Shown here: positions 1 through 9,789 of the stretch, in pieces | How the letters are laid out: the number at the start of each line of letters is the position of its first letter | Numbering within the stretch: position 1 is the first letter of the stretch | Source of the DNA: Bacteriovoracaceae bacterium | GTDB taxonomy: Bacteria > Bdellovibrionota > Bacteriovoracia > Bacteriovoracales > Bacteriovoracaceae | Reading direction: 5' to 3' | Length of the DNA: 64,000 bases | Assembly (NCBI GenBank): GCA_020630335.1 | Contig: JAHDBN010000006.1 | Coordinates: forward strand, 53,602 to 117,601 | The notes under the pieces: model-generated | Databases searched by the model: none | Seen by the model: the letters and a program-made list of their open reading frames with translations, nothing else | What the model was told of the DNA's origin: nothing | Program-made: the position numbers and the translations under genes

Positions 1-722
1 TTGTATTGACTCTTTAGTAAAAAGTTTTTTTCTCCGAGTTCTTTTTTCCAATACTTTAAAACCAACTTATTACTTTCTTTTATTTCACCCAAAGCTTTAA
101 AAAGATTTTTTGCCGACTTCTTTCTTGGTTTCTGATAAAAATCATAAAGAAGAGATCCATTCTTAGAAAAAATAACAATCTTCGATGAATCCTCAATGCC
201 AAAATTAATTACCTTCAAAAGCTTTGATATTTTATTAAGCTCTAGAACTGAAATTTTTTTATTGTTTAAAAGAATAACTAATTCAGGATTTAAAGCTTTT
301 TTTATTCCAAAAAAAGGATTTATGAAGATTTCTACTTCTCCAAGAATCAAATTCAAAGATTTTCTCAATTGATCTTTCTGAGTATTCTTATTTAAGTATT
401 TAGAAATATTGCTTTGAGTAAGAGAAGAAGAAGTAAGGTTTCTCTCTTTTGATAATAAATCTTCTTTTAAGACGATTTCATTTTGAAGTTTCTCTTTATT
501 ATCTTTGTTGACAAGAATAGAGTTTGTTTCAACTTTTGTTTTATACTCAATGTTATTTATATTCAAAAATTCCTCTACTCGATCAAAGTCAGAATTAGAA
601 AGTTCTGAAAATAAAGTAGCATAAGTTGTTTTTGAAAAACTAGAGAACAAGAAGAAAAGTAATAGGCAGGCTATCCAGAGCCCACCTAGAACTTTAAAGG
701 GTATTTTAGTTAATCGTCTCAT
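1..722 (-). CDS. FliF-like flagellar MS-ring protein, N-terminal part (runs off window)
   Basis: The frame is open from an ATG at 722 to the left edge, so about 240 N-terminal residues are visible and the C-terminus is missing. A basic start is followed by one membrane helix (about residues 10-28). After it comes ATLFSELSNSDFDRVEEFL, which resembles the LYSNLS...VEKL start of the first ring-building domain of FliF and YscJ. Further on, residues of the form NPELVILLNNKKISVLEL and DSSKIVIFSKNGSLLYD match the FliF pattern of a strand, an ls..qI..i segment and a V.I.d..G.LL turn. The family forms the flagellar MS ring in the inner membrane. A type III secretion SctJ relative is the main alternative. 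The gene lies 15 bp downstream of a FlbD-like regulator, probably in one operon. Similarity is to motif spacing, so the call is moderate. Confidence 0.6.
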   Translation of the reverse strand, partial: MRRLTKIPFKVLGGLWIACLLLFFLFSSFSKTTYATLFSELSNSDFDRVEEFLNINNIEYKTKVETNSILVNKDNKEKLQNEIVLKEDLLSKERNLTSSSLTQSNISKYLNKNTQKDQLRKSLNLILGEVEIFINPFFGIKKALNPELVILLNNKKISVLELNKISKLLKVINFGIEDSSKIVIFSKNGSLLYDFYQKPRKKSAKNLFKALGEIKESNKLVLKYWKKELGEKNFLLKSQY

Positions 723-737
723 TTTTATTAATCTTAC

Positions 738-1676
738 CTATCTAAGATTAATAAAAAATTGAGATCCATCATTTCTATACTCGTTTATTTTGTTTCTAAG
801 AGTTCTAATTGAAACTCCTAAAATTTTAGCAGCTTGAGTTCTATTCTCAGAAGTATGAATCAAAGCTTTTTTAATCAATAACTTTTCTGCTTCTTTCAAA
901 GACATTAATTTTAAAGAACCTTCATCTTCTGAACTTCCAATAGATTCAACACCTTTTTCACTTTCCTCGATAGTATTCTTATCAATCATTGAAATTGCTG
1001 GGTTCTTTGCAATATTTTCAATAACTGAAGCTAGCTCATTATAATTTTGAGACCAATACGATTGTGAAATAACATCAATTGCAGAGTCAGAGATTAATAA
1101 ATTTGCTCTTTGATATTTTGCACAAAACTTTTGAGAGAAATATTCAACGATCATTTTTAAATCTTCTTTTCTATCTCTCAAGCTAGGTACGTTAATTTGA
1201 GTGCTATTGAAATAAGAAAATAATGCTCTGTTAAACCTTCCAGAACTTACATATTTTGATAAATTCTTTGTTGTTGTTGCTACCAATCTTATATCTAGGT
1301 CATAATCTGTTAATTCATTTAAAATCACATAAAGCTTTCTTTGAAAAACCTCATCTAATCCTTCGATATTAGCAAAGACAACCATTCCATTGTTTGCTTG
1401 CTCTAAAACACCTTTATGAAACTTTCCAGTTTCATCTCTAAATCCCAAAATATTTCGCTCTACTTCCTCTTTACTTTTGCTACAATCAACAATTAAAAGA
1501 GCTTGTTCTCTTCTTGCAGAGCTTTGATGAATATATCTACACAATGTTCTTTTACCTGTTCCTGATTCTCCAACAATTAATACTGGATTTTTTGTTACCG
1601 AAACATTTCTGGCAAAATTGATTGTTTGTAAATACTTTGGACTAACACCTAATACTTCAAAATTTTCAATTAACAT
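738..1676 (-). CDS. FlbD/FlrC-like flagellar regulator lacking sigma-54 contact and Walker B motifs
   Basis: A 312-residue AAA+ plus Fis-type HTH protein with no receiver domain. Walker A is intact (GESGTGK, residues 36-42). The loop where bacterial enhancer-binding proteins carry GAFTGA reads GFRDETGKFHKG, and the Walker B site reads ANIEG instead of LDEIG. An arginine-rich LRDRKEDL segment remains. The C-terminal helix-turn-helix (NRTQAAKILGVSIRTLRNKI, from about residue 278) is of the type seen in the flagellar regulators FlbD and FlrC. AGGAGG lies just before the ATG, so the start is firm. It sits between a TPR-like secreted protein and a FliF-like gene. By family knowledge GAFTGA contacts sigma-54, so this protein should bind DNA but probably cannot activate alone. 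A repressor or partner role is inference. Confidence 0.75.
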   Translation of the reverse strand: MLIENFEVLGVSPKYLQTINFARNVSVTKNPVLIVGESGTGKRTLCRYIHQSSARREQALLIVDCSKSKEEVERNILGFRDETGKFHKGVLEQANNGMVVFANIEGLDEVFQRKLYVILNELTDYDLDIRLVATTTKNLSKYVSSGRFNRALFSYFNSTQINVPSLRDRKEDLKMIVEYFSQKFCAKYQRANLLISDSAIDVISQSYWSQNYNELASVIENIAKNPAISMIDKNTIEESEKGVESIGSSEDEGSLKLMSLKEAEKLLIKKALIHTSENRTQAAKILGVSIRTLRNKINEYRNDGSQFFINLR

Positions 1677-1696
1677 AAGACCTCCTGTCTTTACCC

Positions 1697-2314
1697 TTAT
1701 AGATTTTTTTGAGATGACTTTGCCTTCATCCTTGAGGCAATACTTATTTCTTTAAATTTTTTTTCATTCTTTAGCTTATTCTTAAGCAATGCATTCATAT
1801 AATTTCTAAGATCTTGATATCTTTTTTCTTTTAATAAGATCTTTGATCGGACTAGCCATTTAAGTTCCATTAGGTTGCTATTTGCAGCAGGGTGAATTTT
1901 ATTTAACTTTTTATGTAAATCGTTAAAATTATTTTGATTTCTACTATTATATTCTAAAACTCTAAGTCTCGCTTCTATTGCTTGTTTTTTGCTCTGAGCA
2001 TGTTCTAAAGCCTTTTGATATGCTGTTATAATATTATTATTTGGCAATCCAAGCATCTCTGAGATTAAACCAATTCTTATATGAGCATGTGATAAATTAA
2101 AATGATCTGCATTCAAAACAACAAAATTCCTGAAACTCTCTAAAGAATTTGCTAGTTTTTTATCTTGAAAGGCTTTTTCAGCATTGTTGAAATAATTAGA
2201 TTCTCTAGAGCTTTCTAATAATTCATAATTCCAATAAATTAAGTCATTCTGATTTTCTTCTATTGAAAATAAATTAATTGATAAAATAATGAAAAGAAAT
2301 CCTATCTTGCTCAC
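1697..2314 (-). CDS. Secreted TPR-like helical protein, unknown function
   Basis: A 205-residue protein starting with GTG, with AAGGAAG about 8 bases upstream. The first 17 residues form a hydrophobic signal peptide (IGFLFIILSINLFS). The rest is predicted helical, with TPR-like spacing around residues 40-130 (AEKAFQDKKLANSLESF, then HAHIRIGLISEMLGL and AYQKALEHA). The C-terminus is lysine-rich. I do not recognise a family beyond the TPR-like character. It is the first gene of the group leading into the FlbD-like regulator and the FliF-like protein, so a periplasmic role in flagellar or envelope assembly is possible from position only. Confidence 0.6.
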   Translation of the reverse strand: MSKIGFLFIILSINLFSIEENQNDLIYWNYELLESSRESNYFNNAEKAFQDKKLANSLESFRNFVVLNADHFNLSHAHIRIGLISEMLGLPNNNIITAYQKALEHAQSKKQAIEARLRVLEYNSRNQNNFNDLHKKLNKIHPAANSNLMELKWLVRSKILLKEKRYQDLRNYMNALLKNKLKNEKKFKEISIASRMKAKSSQKNL

Positions 2315-2482
2315 TAAAAAAACTTCCTTGTTTTTTCCTCCTAAATCCTTGGAGGTCTATTAATATTTTACCTTGAATTAAATTTTTAGAAAGGAAATTT
2401 TTGCTTATATGGAAAAATATTCACTTACATTTGGAATTAAAATACTATGATATTCGAATAGGCATTATGGCCCTGGGGCCAA

Positions 2483-4078
2483 TTAGAGCAAGAGCTTCTT
2501 TTTCTTAATCTTTTCAATCAATGTTGTTCGATTAAGGTTGAGTAATTTAGATGCTTTATTTTTATTACCCTTAGTTCTATCAAGTGCTTGAAGAATTAGA
2601 GAATCTTCTATATCTGATAAAATTTGTTTTAAGAAAACACCTTCTTCTGGTAATTCAAATAGCGTTTTATAGGCCCTGTTTGTCAGAGGATTACCTTTAA
2701 AGATTTTGCTAGGAAGATCTGTTGGGATGATCGTTGATCCACCTTTTAAAATAACTAACCTTTCGATTACATTTTCTAATTCTCTAACGTTTCCTGGCCA
2801 ATTATAATTTAATAATAAATCATAAGACTCTGCAGAAAATTCAACCATATTACTTTGATCAGCACTTACATATTTTTTCAGGAAAAAAGAAATTAATAAA
2901 GGAATATCTTCTTTTCTCTCTCTCAATGCTGGCAAGTTAATAGGTATAACGTTGAGCCTGTAAAAAAGATCTTCTCTGAATCGACTCTCATCAACTTCAT
3001 TTTCTAAATTTTTATGAGTAGCAGCTATAATCCTAGTATTTACACTTACAGTCTTGCTAGAACCTACAGCTTCAAATTGTCTTGATTGTAAAACTCTTAA
3101 AAGTTTTACTTGAAGAACCAAAGGCATATCCCCAATCTCATCTAAGAAGATTGATGATTGATCTGCTAGATGAAACTTTCCTTTCCTATCTGAAATAGCA
3201 CCTGTAAAAGCACCTTTCACGTGTCCAAATAATTCTGACTCAAGTAAATCTTGGGGAATGGCTCCACAATTAACTGCAACCATTGATTGATTTGTTCTTG
3301 GTGAGATTTGGTGAAGAGCTCTAGCAACAAGTTCTTTTCCTGTTCCAGACTCTCCTGAGATTAAAACAGTAGAATCAGAATGAGCAACTTTTTTGATTCT
3401 ATCAAAAACTAATCTCATTGCAGTTGATCTTCCGATCATGTTTACAAATACATCATCATCTGAAAGCGAAGGAAGTATTGGATTCTTCTTAAAATCACTT
3501 GGTACAATAGTTGATTCATTCAACTCATTTATAGGATCTTGAGAGTTAAATTGCGTATTAACTTTCGGAAGACCAAGTGCTTGTCCTTTGATAATCATTC
3601 TGAGTTTTTGAGCAAAACCGTCTACGATGAGCTTATTTAAATGTTCCAGTTCAAAAGGTTTCGTTAAATAATGATAAACACCTTTTTTGGTAGCTGAAAT
3701 AGCAGTCTCAATACTTGCAAAACCAGTCATAACGATTGAGAAAAACTTTACTTGCTTCTCATATAAAAGATCTAATAAAAACAATCCATCATGACCAGAA
3801 CCAAGACTAATATCTGCAAGTAAGCAAAAAGGCTCAGATGTAGGATTGTTTACAAAGTTCTCTAAGAAATCACTTCCATTATTGAAAACAATAACTTCAG
3901 CATTCATCGCTCTTTCAAGATAGATTTTAAGACTCATTGAGAGTGCTTTATCGTCTTCTAAAATAACAATTTTGGGAACGTCACAAAATACAATGCGATG
4001 AGGGGCATCCGATGCCTTGAAAGGGTTTTGTTCTTTGTTCAAGTGGTATGAACTAGCTAAGTTATTTAAATCATCCAT
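2483..4078 (-). CDS. NtrC-family sigma-54 response regulator (flagellar FleQ/FlrC-like HTH)
   Basis: A 531-residue protein with all parts of an active sigma-54 activator. The receiver domain (about residues 34-155) has the acidic EDD near 41-43, the likely phosphoacceptor D89 in LLADISLG, and K140 in LTKPF. The AAA+ domain has Walker A GESGTGK (242-248), GAFTGA (289-294), DEIG (313-316) and an arginine-finger region ending WPGNVRELENVIERL. The C-terminal HTH (NKNKASKLLNLNRTTLIEKI) resembles the FleQ/FlrA type. The first 30 residues are an extra lead. It is the intact counterpart of the degenerate AAA protein downstream, and flagellar control is likely but inferred. No partner kinase is visible in this window. 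Confidence 0.88.
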   Translation of the reverse strand: MDDLNNLASSYHLNKEQNPFKASDAPHRIVFCDVPKIVILEDDKALSMSLKIYLERAMNAEVIVFNNGSDFLENFVNNPTSEPFCLLADISLGSGHDGLFLLDLLYEKQVKFFSIVMTGFASIETAISATKKGVYHYLTKPFELEHLNKLIVDGFAQKLRMIIKGQALGLPKVNTQFNSQDPINELNESTIVPSDFKKNPILPSLSDDDVFVNMIGRSTAMRLVFDRIKKVAHSDSTVLISGESGTGKELVARALHQISPRTNQSMVAVNCGAIPQDLLESELFGHVKGAFTGAISDRKGKFHLADQSSIFLDEIGDMPLVLQVKLLRVLQSRQFEAVGSSKTVSVNTRIIAATHKNLENEVDESRFREDLFYRLNVIPINLPALRERKEDIPLLISFFLKKYVSADQSNMVEFSAESYDLLLNYNWPGNVRELENVIERLVILKGGSTIIPTDLPSKIFKGNPLTNRAYKTLFELPEEGVFLKQILSDIEDSLILQALDRTKGNKNKASKLLNLNRTTLIEKIKKKKLLL

Positions 4079-4163
4079 AAATACTTGACTATGCTAGCTG
4101 GGTTTAATTTCTGTGTCAACGATCTGACATTGCCTAACACTATGTGGATAACTAAGGTTTTTA

Positions 4164-5327
4164 TTAAAGAAAGCTCTTAATCTCATCGACCTTATTTAAC
4201 TCTTCCCACGCAAAAAATCCTTTATGAGAATCACGTCCGAAATGACCATATGCCGCCGTTGGTGAGTAAATAGGTGATAATAAATTTAAAGAATCAATGA
4301 TCGCTTTAGGTCTTAAATCAAAGACTTTTGAAATGATTTCCACAATCTTTTCTTCTGATATTTTTGCTGTGCCAAAAGTATTAACATTTACTGACATTGG
4401 ATGAGCAACACCAATAGCATAAGCAACCTGAACCAATGCTTGATCACATAAACCTGCAGCAACAATATTTTTTGCAATATGCCTTGTTGCGTAAGCAGCT
4501 GATCTATCAACTTTAGATGGATCTTTTCCAGAGAAAGCACCGCCACCATGAGCTCCATGGCCACCGTAGGTATCAACTATAATTTTTCTTCCAGTTAATC
4601 CACAATCTCCCATCGGGCCACCAATAACAAATCTTCCAGTAGGATTAATATAATATTTTGTATTGCTATCAATTAAGTTCGAAGGAACTATTTTTTTTAT
4701 TACTTCTTCTTGAATACCTTCTGTTACTTGAGACAAAGTCATCTCTTCAGAGTGTTGAGTAGAAACTACGATGCTATCAATCCTAGCTAATTTTCCATCT
4801 TTATACTCAACAGAAACTTGTGTTTTCCCATCTGCTCTAAGATCTCCAAGTACACCATTTTTTCTTACCTCAGAAAGTTTATGTGCAAGCTTATGAGATA
4901 AATCAATACTCATTGGCATTAAAGAGTCAGTTTCATTAACAGCATAACCAAACATAATTCCTTGGTCCCCAGCACCTTGTTCTTTAAAAGTACCTTCTCC
5001 TTCAGTAACACCTTGAGAGATATCAACTGATTGCTTATCCAGACTCACCATTACACTGCAAGTATTACAATCAAAACCTTTATCCGAATGATCATAACCT
5101 ATCTCTTTAATTTTATTTCTTACTACATTTTGAAAATCTACATTAGTTTTAGATGTCACCTCACCAGCTAAAACAACTAAGCCTGTTGTAATCATAGTCT
5201 CACAAGCCACTCTTGAGTTTTTATCTCCTTCTAAATAAGCATCTAGAACAGCATCAGAAATTTGATCAGCCATTTTATCTGGATGCCCTTCTGTAACTGA
5301 TTCTGAAGTAAAAATATAATCTTTCAT
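4164..5327 (-). CDS. metK: S-adenosylmethionine synthetase
   Basis: A 387-residue enzyme of normal family length that makes SAM from methionine and ATP. It shows [10 protein letters not shown] (residues 12-21), the hexapeptide loop [11 protein letters not shown] (118-128) and the phosphate-binding [16 protein letters not shown] segment around residue 262-277. The C-terminus [16 protein letters not shown] is also typical. AGGAG precedes the ATG. The leader to the next gene is only 57 bp, too short for a SAM riboswitch. The recycling enzyme ahcY is also in this window (near 42 kb), but not in an operon with it. Confidence 0.97.
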   Translation of the reverse strand: MKDYIFTSESVTEGHPDKMADQISDAVLDAYLEGDKNSRVACETMITTGLVVLAGEVTSKTNVDFQNVVRNKIKEIGYDHSDKGFDCNTCSVMVSLDKQSVDISQGVTEGEGTFKEQGAGDQGIMFGYAVNETDSLMPMSIDLSHKLAHKLSEVRKNGVLGDLRADGKTQVSVEYKDGKLARIDSIVVSTQHSEEMTLSQVTEGIQEEVIKKIVPSNLIDSNTKYYINPTGRFVIGGPMGDCGLTGRKIIVDTYGGHGAHGGGAFSGKDPSKVDRSAAYATRHIAKNIVAAGLCDQALVQVAYAIGVAHPMSVNVNTFGTAKISEEKIVEIISKVFDLRPKAIIDSLNLLSPIYSPTAAYGHFGRDSHKGFFAWEELNKVDEIKSFL

Positions 5328-5384
5328 AAAAACTCCTCTTAAGAGCTGAGATTATAGCTTCAAATAGATATGAGAGCAATTAGA

Positions 5385-6989
5385 CTATGGCTTTCTTCGT
5401 GCAAAAAATTTAAAAATATTGGGATCTCTAAATGAATAAATCTGTTTACTTACAAGCTCTACTACATAGTTTTCTTTTTGAATATCTATCGCCATATACT
5501 CAGAGCCACTTTGTTTAAACTTAAATAAATATCGAAAATTTTCATTTTTAATTTTTTCACTTAGGGCCGCGTTATAAATCTTTTTTCCCACAATCGTAGA
5601 TAAAGAATCATTATTCTTGTGCCAAATTTCAGCCATATTAATTCTTCCTAGCATCGAAACTCTAGAGAAATAATAAAATGGTTTTTGCTTATCCCGATCA
5701 GCATTATGAGAATTAATAAAATCAACACTAATTTTTAAATTCTTATCTCTTAAAGCATTTGACCAATCAGACATGGGAGGACAGAAAATATTTTTTACTG
5801 AAGAAATATAATGATAAGTAAACGAATATTCTCCTGTTCTAAATAATGTATTGGACCATGGGTATTTTGATGTATTCAATCCCTTAATGTGTTTGTAGAT
5901 AGAATCATTAGAACTTAAATTATTAAAAGGAGAAGTAATAGTTCGATTAAAAAAAGTTTTTAGCACATCATATTTATCAATTCCATCTGGATCTAAAGAA
6001 CCTACTTCATTATAAAGCATTGTTTCTAGAAGATAAGCTTTTCTATAAATATCTGGCAAAGTAGCTAGGTATGAATAAACTTTTCCTTCTTGCCCATAAA
6101 CAAAATCTTTAAACTTTTCTACAGAAAATGATTTATCTTTCTTTTCTTTTTTATGAGGAGAAAAAATTAATTTATTATAAAAATCAAATTGTTCCTGAGA
6201 TTTAATTCTCCACTTCTTAATTCCACTTAAATATTGTCTTTTGTTAGAATATTTTTTTTTCTTTTTTAACTGTCCAATTAACCATTCTAAATCATATCTG
6301 AGATCATCATCCAAAAAAACAAATGTTTTATTAAGTTTTAGTCGAATAGTATCTAGGCTAGTTCGAAATAAAGTATCTCTACCACGGCCAGTGCTAACTC
6401 CATCTTCTAGTATTTTTCTACGAACAAAGCTTATATTTTTATTCAGATAATCTTTTTTCGCTTTAAAGTCTTCATAGACAGCTCTGTTTTGCAAATGATT
6501 CACAGGGTAGCTAAAGCCAAATAGATAAAAAAGTTTATCTTCTAGTTCATAGAAAGATTTCTTTATATTATCAATTGAATTCTTTGCAGAATTAACAAGT
6601 TTTACACCATATTGAAATTTAATTTCTTTTTTATACTTAAGCTCTAAGTTTTTATCGATACTATTCTGCATGGATTCTAATGTGAAAGTGATATCTTCTT
6701 TTTTTAGATTTCTTGATAAACGCTGAGATAATTTATTTATCCAGGTAATTTTTTCTTTTAATAAGTTCTGATTTCTTCTCAAGGCCTCTTTATCAACAAG
6801 TCCTGTTCTATAAGGAACATAAAAACCTGTATCCCTAAACTCTTCTTTTAACTTATTATATTTTTGTAAATCATTAGGTGAGCAGGTTAAAGCACTCAAG
6901 CTACCGAGATATCTATAATATTGATCTTTATTAAAAGAGTTAGGAAATAAAGACAAAGAGAATAAAAGAATAAAAATGCTAATTTTCAT
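5385..6989 (-). CDS. Unknown secreted protein, 534 residues
   Basis: The protein starts with a clear signal peptide (MKISIFILLFSLSLFPNSF). The middle is rich in lysine and predicted helical. The C-terminal third contains MLYNEVGSLDPDGIDKYDVLKTFFNR, which loosely recalls the E-x-G...NR pattern of SleB-type cell-wall hydrolases, and later FYYFSRVSMLGRINMAEIW. I do not recognise the family with confidence and do not assign hydrolase activity. Its start codon abuts the end of mpl and metK follows 57 bp downstream, so it probably sits in a cell-wall and housekeeping operon. A periplasmic or outer-membrane location is inferred from the signal peptide. Confidence 0.65.
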   Translation of the reverse strand: MKISIFILLFSLSLFPNSFNKDQYYRYLGSLSALTCSPNDLQKYNKLKEEFRDTGFYVPYRTGLVDKEALRRNQNLLKEKITWINKLSQRLSRNLKKEDITFTLESMQNSIDKNLELKYKKEIKFQYGVKLVNSAKNSIDNIKKSFYELEDKLFYLFGFSYPVNHLQNRAVYEDFKAKKDYLNKNISFVRRKILEDGVSTGRGRDTLFRTSLDTIRLKLNKTFVFLDDDLRYDLEWLIGQLKKKKKYSNKRQYLSGIKKWRIKSQEQFDFYNKLIFSPHKKEKKDKSFSVEKFKDFVYGQEGKVYSYLATLPDIYRKAYLLETMLYNEVGSLDPDGIDKYDVLKTFFNRTITSPFNNLSSNDSIYKHIKGLNTSKYPWSNTLFRTGEYSFTYHYISSVKNIFCPPMSDWSNALRDKNLKISVDFINSHNADRDKQKPFYYFSRVSMLGRINMAEIWHKNNDSLSTIVGKKIYNAALSEKIKNENFRYLFKFKQSGSEYMAIDIQKENYVVELVSKQIYSFRDPNIFKFFARRKP

Positions 6990-8426
6990 CTAATTAAGCT
7001 CACTCACGAAATCAGATTCCCAAAGGCCCAAGATAGTTCTATTCCCCATAATGAGAAAGACTGATTCTTCATTTGCTAAGTCATCTATATATTTTCTTAA
7101 CTCTGAGAGTTCAGATGTTGCCCAAGTGGGAATGTCAAAAGAATTATGAATATCTTCTGCTAATTTTTTATAGTCTAGGTTTTCAAATTGTTTTGCATTT
7201 GTATTCAACTTCGGATTAGCAACTATAACGGCACTAGCATTCTTAAAAGAATCTATGAAAGACTCTTGAAAAGCAGTACTTCTAGAAGTTGAAGTACTTG
7301 GCTCGATGACAGTAAAGATTTTTTTTCCTGGATATTTTTTTTCAATCGCACTAATTGTTAGTTCCACCGATGTGGGATGATGAGCAAAATCATCAATGAC
7401 GAAAGATTCTTTATATTTACCTCTGTATTCCTGTCGTCTTTTGACATTGCTTAAGTTCTTCACAGCATCTTTTATTTGTTCATAATTGAAACCATTTTGA
7501 AAACAAAAAAGAATGCAAGAAGTAATATTAAGAATATTATGAAAACCTATCATGCTTGTTTCAAAGTTTAGGGTTTTATTATTATAAGTTAACTCGAAAG
7601 TTGTTTTACCTTCAGATGTTTGAACATTTTGAGGGCCAATCTCTGAATTAGCTCCATAATAAAGAGTCGGTATCTCTGATGTTTTCTTAGACACATTTAC
7701 GACTGAAGAATAATCACTATTTCCAATAAAGTGAGTAATCTTAGGCATCACTTCTGAGAACTCATCTTCAATAGACTGCAAAGTAGGATAAATATCAGCA
7801 TGATCATATTCTAAAGAAGTCAGTACTAATTGATCTATATGATACTGTCTAAGCTTTGCTATTTTTTGAAAATACGCACTATCATATTCATCTGATTCAA
7901 TGACAAAGAACTTCCCTTTTCCTATCGCAGCAGGTGGTCTATCTAATAAAACTCCACCAACTAAATACCCTGGATCTTCTCCTAAAAAATCTAAGATTTG
8001 CGTTAAATAATAAGTGGTCGTTGTCTTCCCATGAGTTCCTGCAATTCCTACTACAGTTCTATCTTTTAAAACTAACTCTCCAAGCAAACATGGAAAAGAA
8101 GTAAAAGGAATGCCAGTTTCTTCTAACATTCTTGCATCATCACTATTTCTTCCAACTGAATTGCCTACAACAATTAAGTCGTAATCTTTTAATAAATCTT
8201 CAGTCACCTCAGATAAATTGAAGCATTCAATGTTTTGATCTTTTAAATAATTTCCCATAGGTGGGAAAAAAGCATTATCAGCTCCAGCAATTTGTTTACC
8301 TGACTCTTTCATAAGAATTGCACAAGTTCCCATGCCCATTCCACAGATCCGATAAAAGAAAATCTTATTAATCTTAGATTTATTTAAGGTGATTTGCTCT
8401 GCATCCCAGAAGTTCTTTAAATTCAT
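6990..8426 (-). CDS. mpl: UDP-N-acetylmuramate:L-alanyl-gamma-D-glutamyl-meso-diaminopimelate ligase
   Basis: A Mur-ligase family protein that reattaches the murein tripeptide to UDP-MurNAc, a peptidoglycan recycling step in the cytoplasm. An N-terminal Rossmann-like CGMGMGTCAILM segment is followed by the ATP-binding loop AGTHGKTTTT, the Mpl-type LGEDPGYLVGG, then ESDEYDSAYF and FVIDDFAHHPTSV. The ATG at 8426 is preferred. An in-frame TTG lies six codons upstream at 8444, and neither has a clear ribosome binding site. It is downstream of glyS and directly abuts the unknown secreted protein. Presence of mpl agrees with dapF elsewhere in the window and implies meso-DAP peptidoglycan. MurC is the nearest alternative, but the DPGYLVGG signature favours Mpl. 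Confidence 0.9.
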   Translation of the reverse strand: MNLKNFWDAEQITLNKSKINKIFFYRICGMGMGTCAILMKESGKQIAGADNAFFPPMGNYLKDQNIECFNLSEVTEDLLKDYDLIVVGNSVGRNSDDARMLEETGIPFTSFPCLLGELVLKDRTVVGIAGTHGKTTTTYYLTQILDFLGEDPGYLVGGVLLDRPPAAIGKGKFFVIESDEYDSAYFQKIAKLRQYHIDQLVLTSLEYDHADIYPTLQSIEDEFSEVMPKITHFIGNSDYSSVVNVSKKTSEIPTLYYGANSEIGPQNVQTSEGKTTFELTYNNKTLNFETSMIGFHNILNITSCILFCFQNGFNYEQIKDAVKNLSNVKRRQEYRGKYKESFVIDDFAHHPTSVELTISAIEKKYPGKKIFTVIEPSTSTSRSTAFQESFIDSFKNASAVIVANPKLNTNAKQFENLDYKKLAEDIHNSFDIPTWATSELSELRKYIDDLANEESVFLIMGNRTILGLWESDFVSELN

Positions 8427-8469
8427 AGAATTTAATTCTAGCAAACTCTAAAGCGGCTTTTAAAGTAAA

Positions 8470-9786
8470 TTAGAGATTTTCAGCTAAATATCTGCTGATT
8501 TGATCCATTGGCACTCTTTCCTGAGTCATTAAGTCTCTATTTCTAATTGTCACACTATGATCTTCTTTTGAATCATAATCAACTGTTACGCAAAAAGGAG
8601 TTCCAATTTCATCTTGTCTTCTATATCTCTTACCAATAGAACCAGCTGCATCATATTCAGCTTTATAAGTTTTATTAATATCATTGAAAATCTTTTCTCC
8701 AAGCTCTCCCAACCCATCTTTTTTCATTAGTGGAAGTACACTTGCCTTAATAGGAGCTAAGGAACTTTTAATTTTTAGCACAGTTCTCTCTTCTCCCGAA
8801 TCAGTTGTTTCTTTTCTATAAGCATCACATAAAACTGCAAGTAAGCATCTATCACAACCAACAGATGTTTCAACAACATAAGGAAGATATTTTGCATTAT
8901 TATCTGCCTGATCAACATAATGAAGATTCTTTTTAGAAAATTCTTGATGTTGTTTCAAATCAAAGTCAGTTCTCGAATGAATTCCCTCCATCTCAGACCA
9001 ACCGATTGGAAACTTATATTCTATATCAAAAGCAGAGTCTGCATAATGAGCAAGCTCACCATCTCCATGCTCATGAAACCTAAGATTAGATTCAGTTATT
9101 CCATTATCTAAGTGCCATTGCCAACGAGTTTCTTTCCATTGCTTCATGAAATCTTGCTGGGTTCCTGGTTTAATAAAATACTGCATTTCCATTTGCTCAA
9201 ACTCTCTGGTTCTAAAAATAAAATTTCCCGGAGTTATTTCATTTCTAAAAGCTTTACCTATTTGAGCAATTCCAAAAGGTAATTTTTTTCTCATGCTATT
9301 TTGCACATTTAAAAAATTTACAAATATTCCCTGTGCAGTTTCTGGCCTTAAATATACTTTCGCAGAATCATCTTCCACTGGTCCCATTTTTGTAGAGAAC
9401 ATAAGATTAAATTGCCTTGGTTCTGTAAAAGAATTCTCAGCTTTGCAATTAGGGCAACCTTCTTTTAGATCGATTTTATCTTCTCTAAATCTTGCATTAC
9501 ATTCTTTACAGTCAACAAGTGGATCAGAAAAGTTATCAATATGACCAGAAGCTTTCCAGGTTTGAGGATGCATTAAGATTGCAGCATCAAGCCCCTCAAC
9601 ATCTTGTCTGTAAGTCATTGCTTTCCACCAAGATGATTTAATATTGTTTTTTAACTCAGATCCAAGAGGCCCATAATCCCAGCAAGACCCAAGCCCTCCA
9701 TAAATTTCAGAACTTTGAAAAATAAAGCCTCTTCTTTTACAAAGAGAAACTAACTCACTCATTGACTCTAATTTCTTCTCACTCAT
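8470..9786 (-). CDS. glyS: Glycyl-tRNA synthetase, single-chain dimeric type
   Basis: A 438-residue class II synthetase that charges tRNA-Gly. The N-terminus [19 protein letters not shown] and [13 protein letters not shown] are characteristic of the alpha-2 GlyQS type, not the bacterial alpha-2-beta-2 type. A CKECN...GCPNC cysteine cluster probably binds zinc. Class II motif 2 is seen at [22 protein letters not shown], and the C-terminal anticodon-binding domain ends [13 protein letters not shown]. It is 3 bp downstream of the ABC exporter gene and upstream of mpl, so it is cotranscribed with envelope genes. Confidence 0.95.
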   Translation of the reverse strand: MSEKKLESMSELVSLCKRRGFIFQSSEIYGGLGSCWDYGPLGSELKNNIKSSWWKAMTYRQDVEGLDAAILMHPQTWKASGHIDNFSDPLVDCKECNARFREDKIDLKEGCPNCKAENSFTEPRQFNLMFSTKMGPVEDDSAKVYLRPETAQGIFVNFLNVQNSMRKKLPFGIAQIGKAFRNEITPGNFIFRTREFEQMEMQYFIKPGTQQDFMKQWKETRWQWHLDNGITESNLRFHEHGDGELAHYADSAFDIEYKFPIGWSEMEGIHSRTDFDLKQHQEFSKKNLHYVDQADNNAKYLPYVVETSVGCDRCLLAVLCDAYRKETTDSGEERTVLKIKSSLAPIKASVLPLMKKDGLGELGEKIFNDINKTYKAEYDAAGSIGKRYRRQDEIGTPFCVTVDYDSKEDHSVTIRNRDLMTQERVPMDQISRYLAENL

Positions 9787-9789
9787 TTT

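Noticed and set aside
2468..2481. TGGCCC-TG-GGGCCA as a terminator of the NtrC-type gene
   Set aside because: The loop is only two bases and there is no T tract, so a functional terminator is unlikely; it may only be a palindrome.
5328..5384. Possible SAM riboswitch before metK
   Set aside because: The gap is only 57 bp and shows no conserved SAM aptamer stems.
8509..8524. TGGCAC on the plus strand as a sigma-54 promoter
   Set aside because: The -12 element is missing (CCTGA instead of TTGCA) and the site lies inside glyS with no downstream plus-strand gene.
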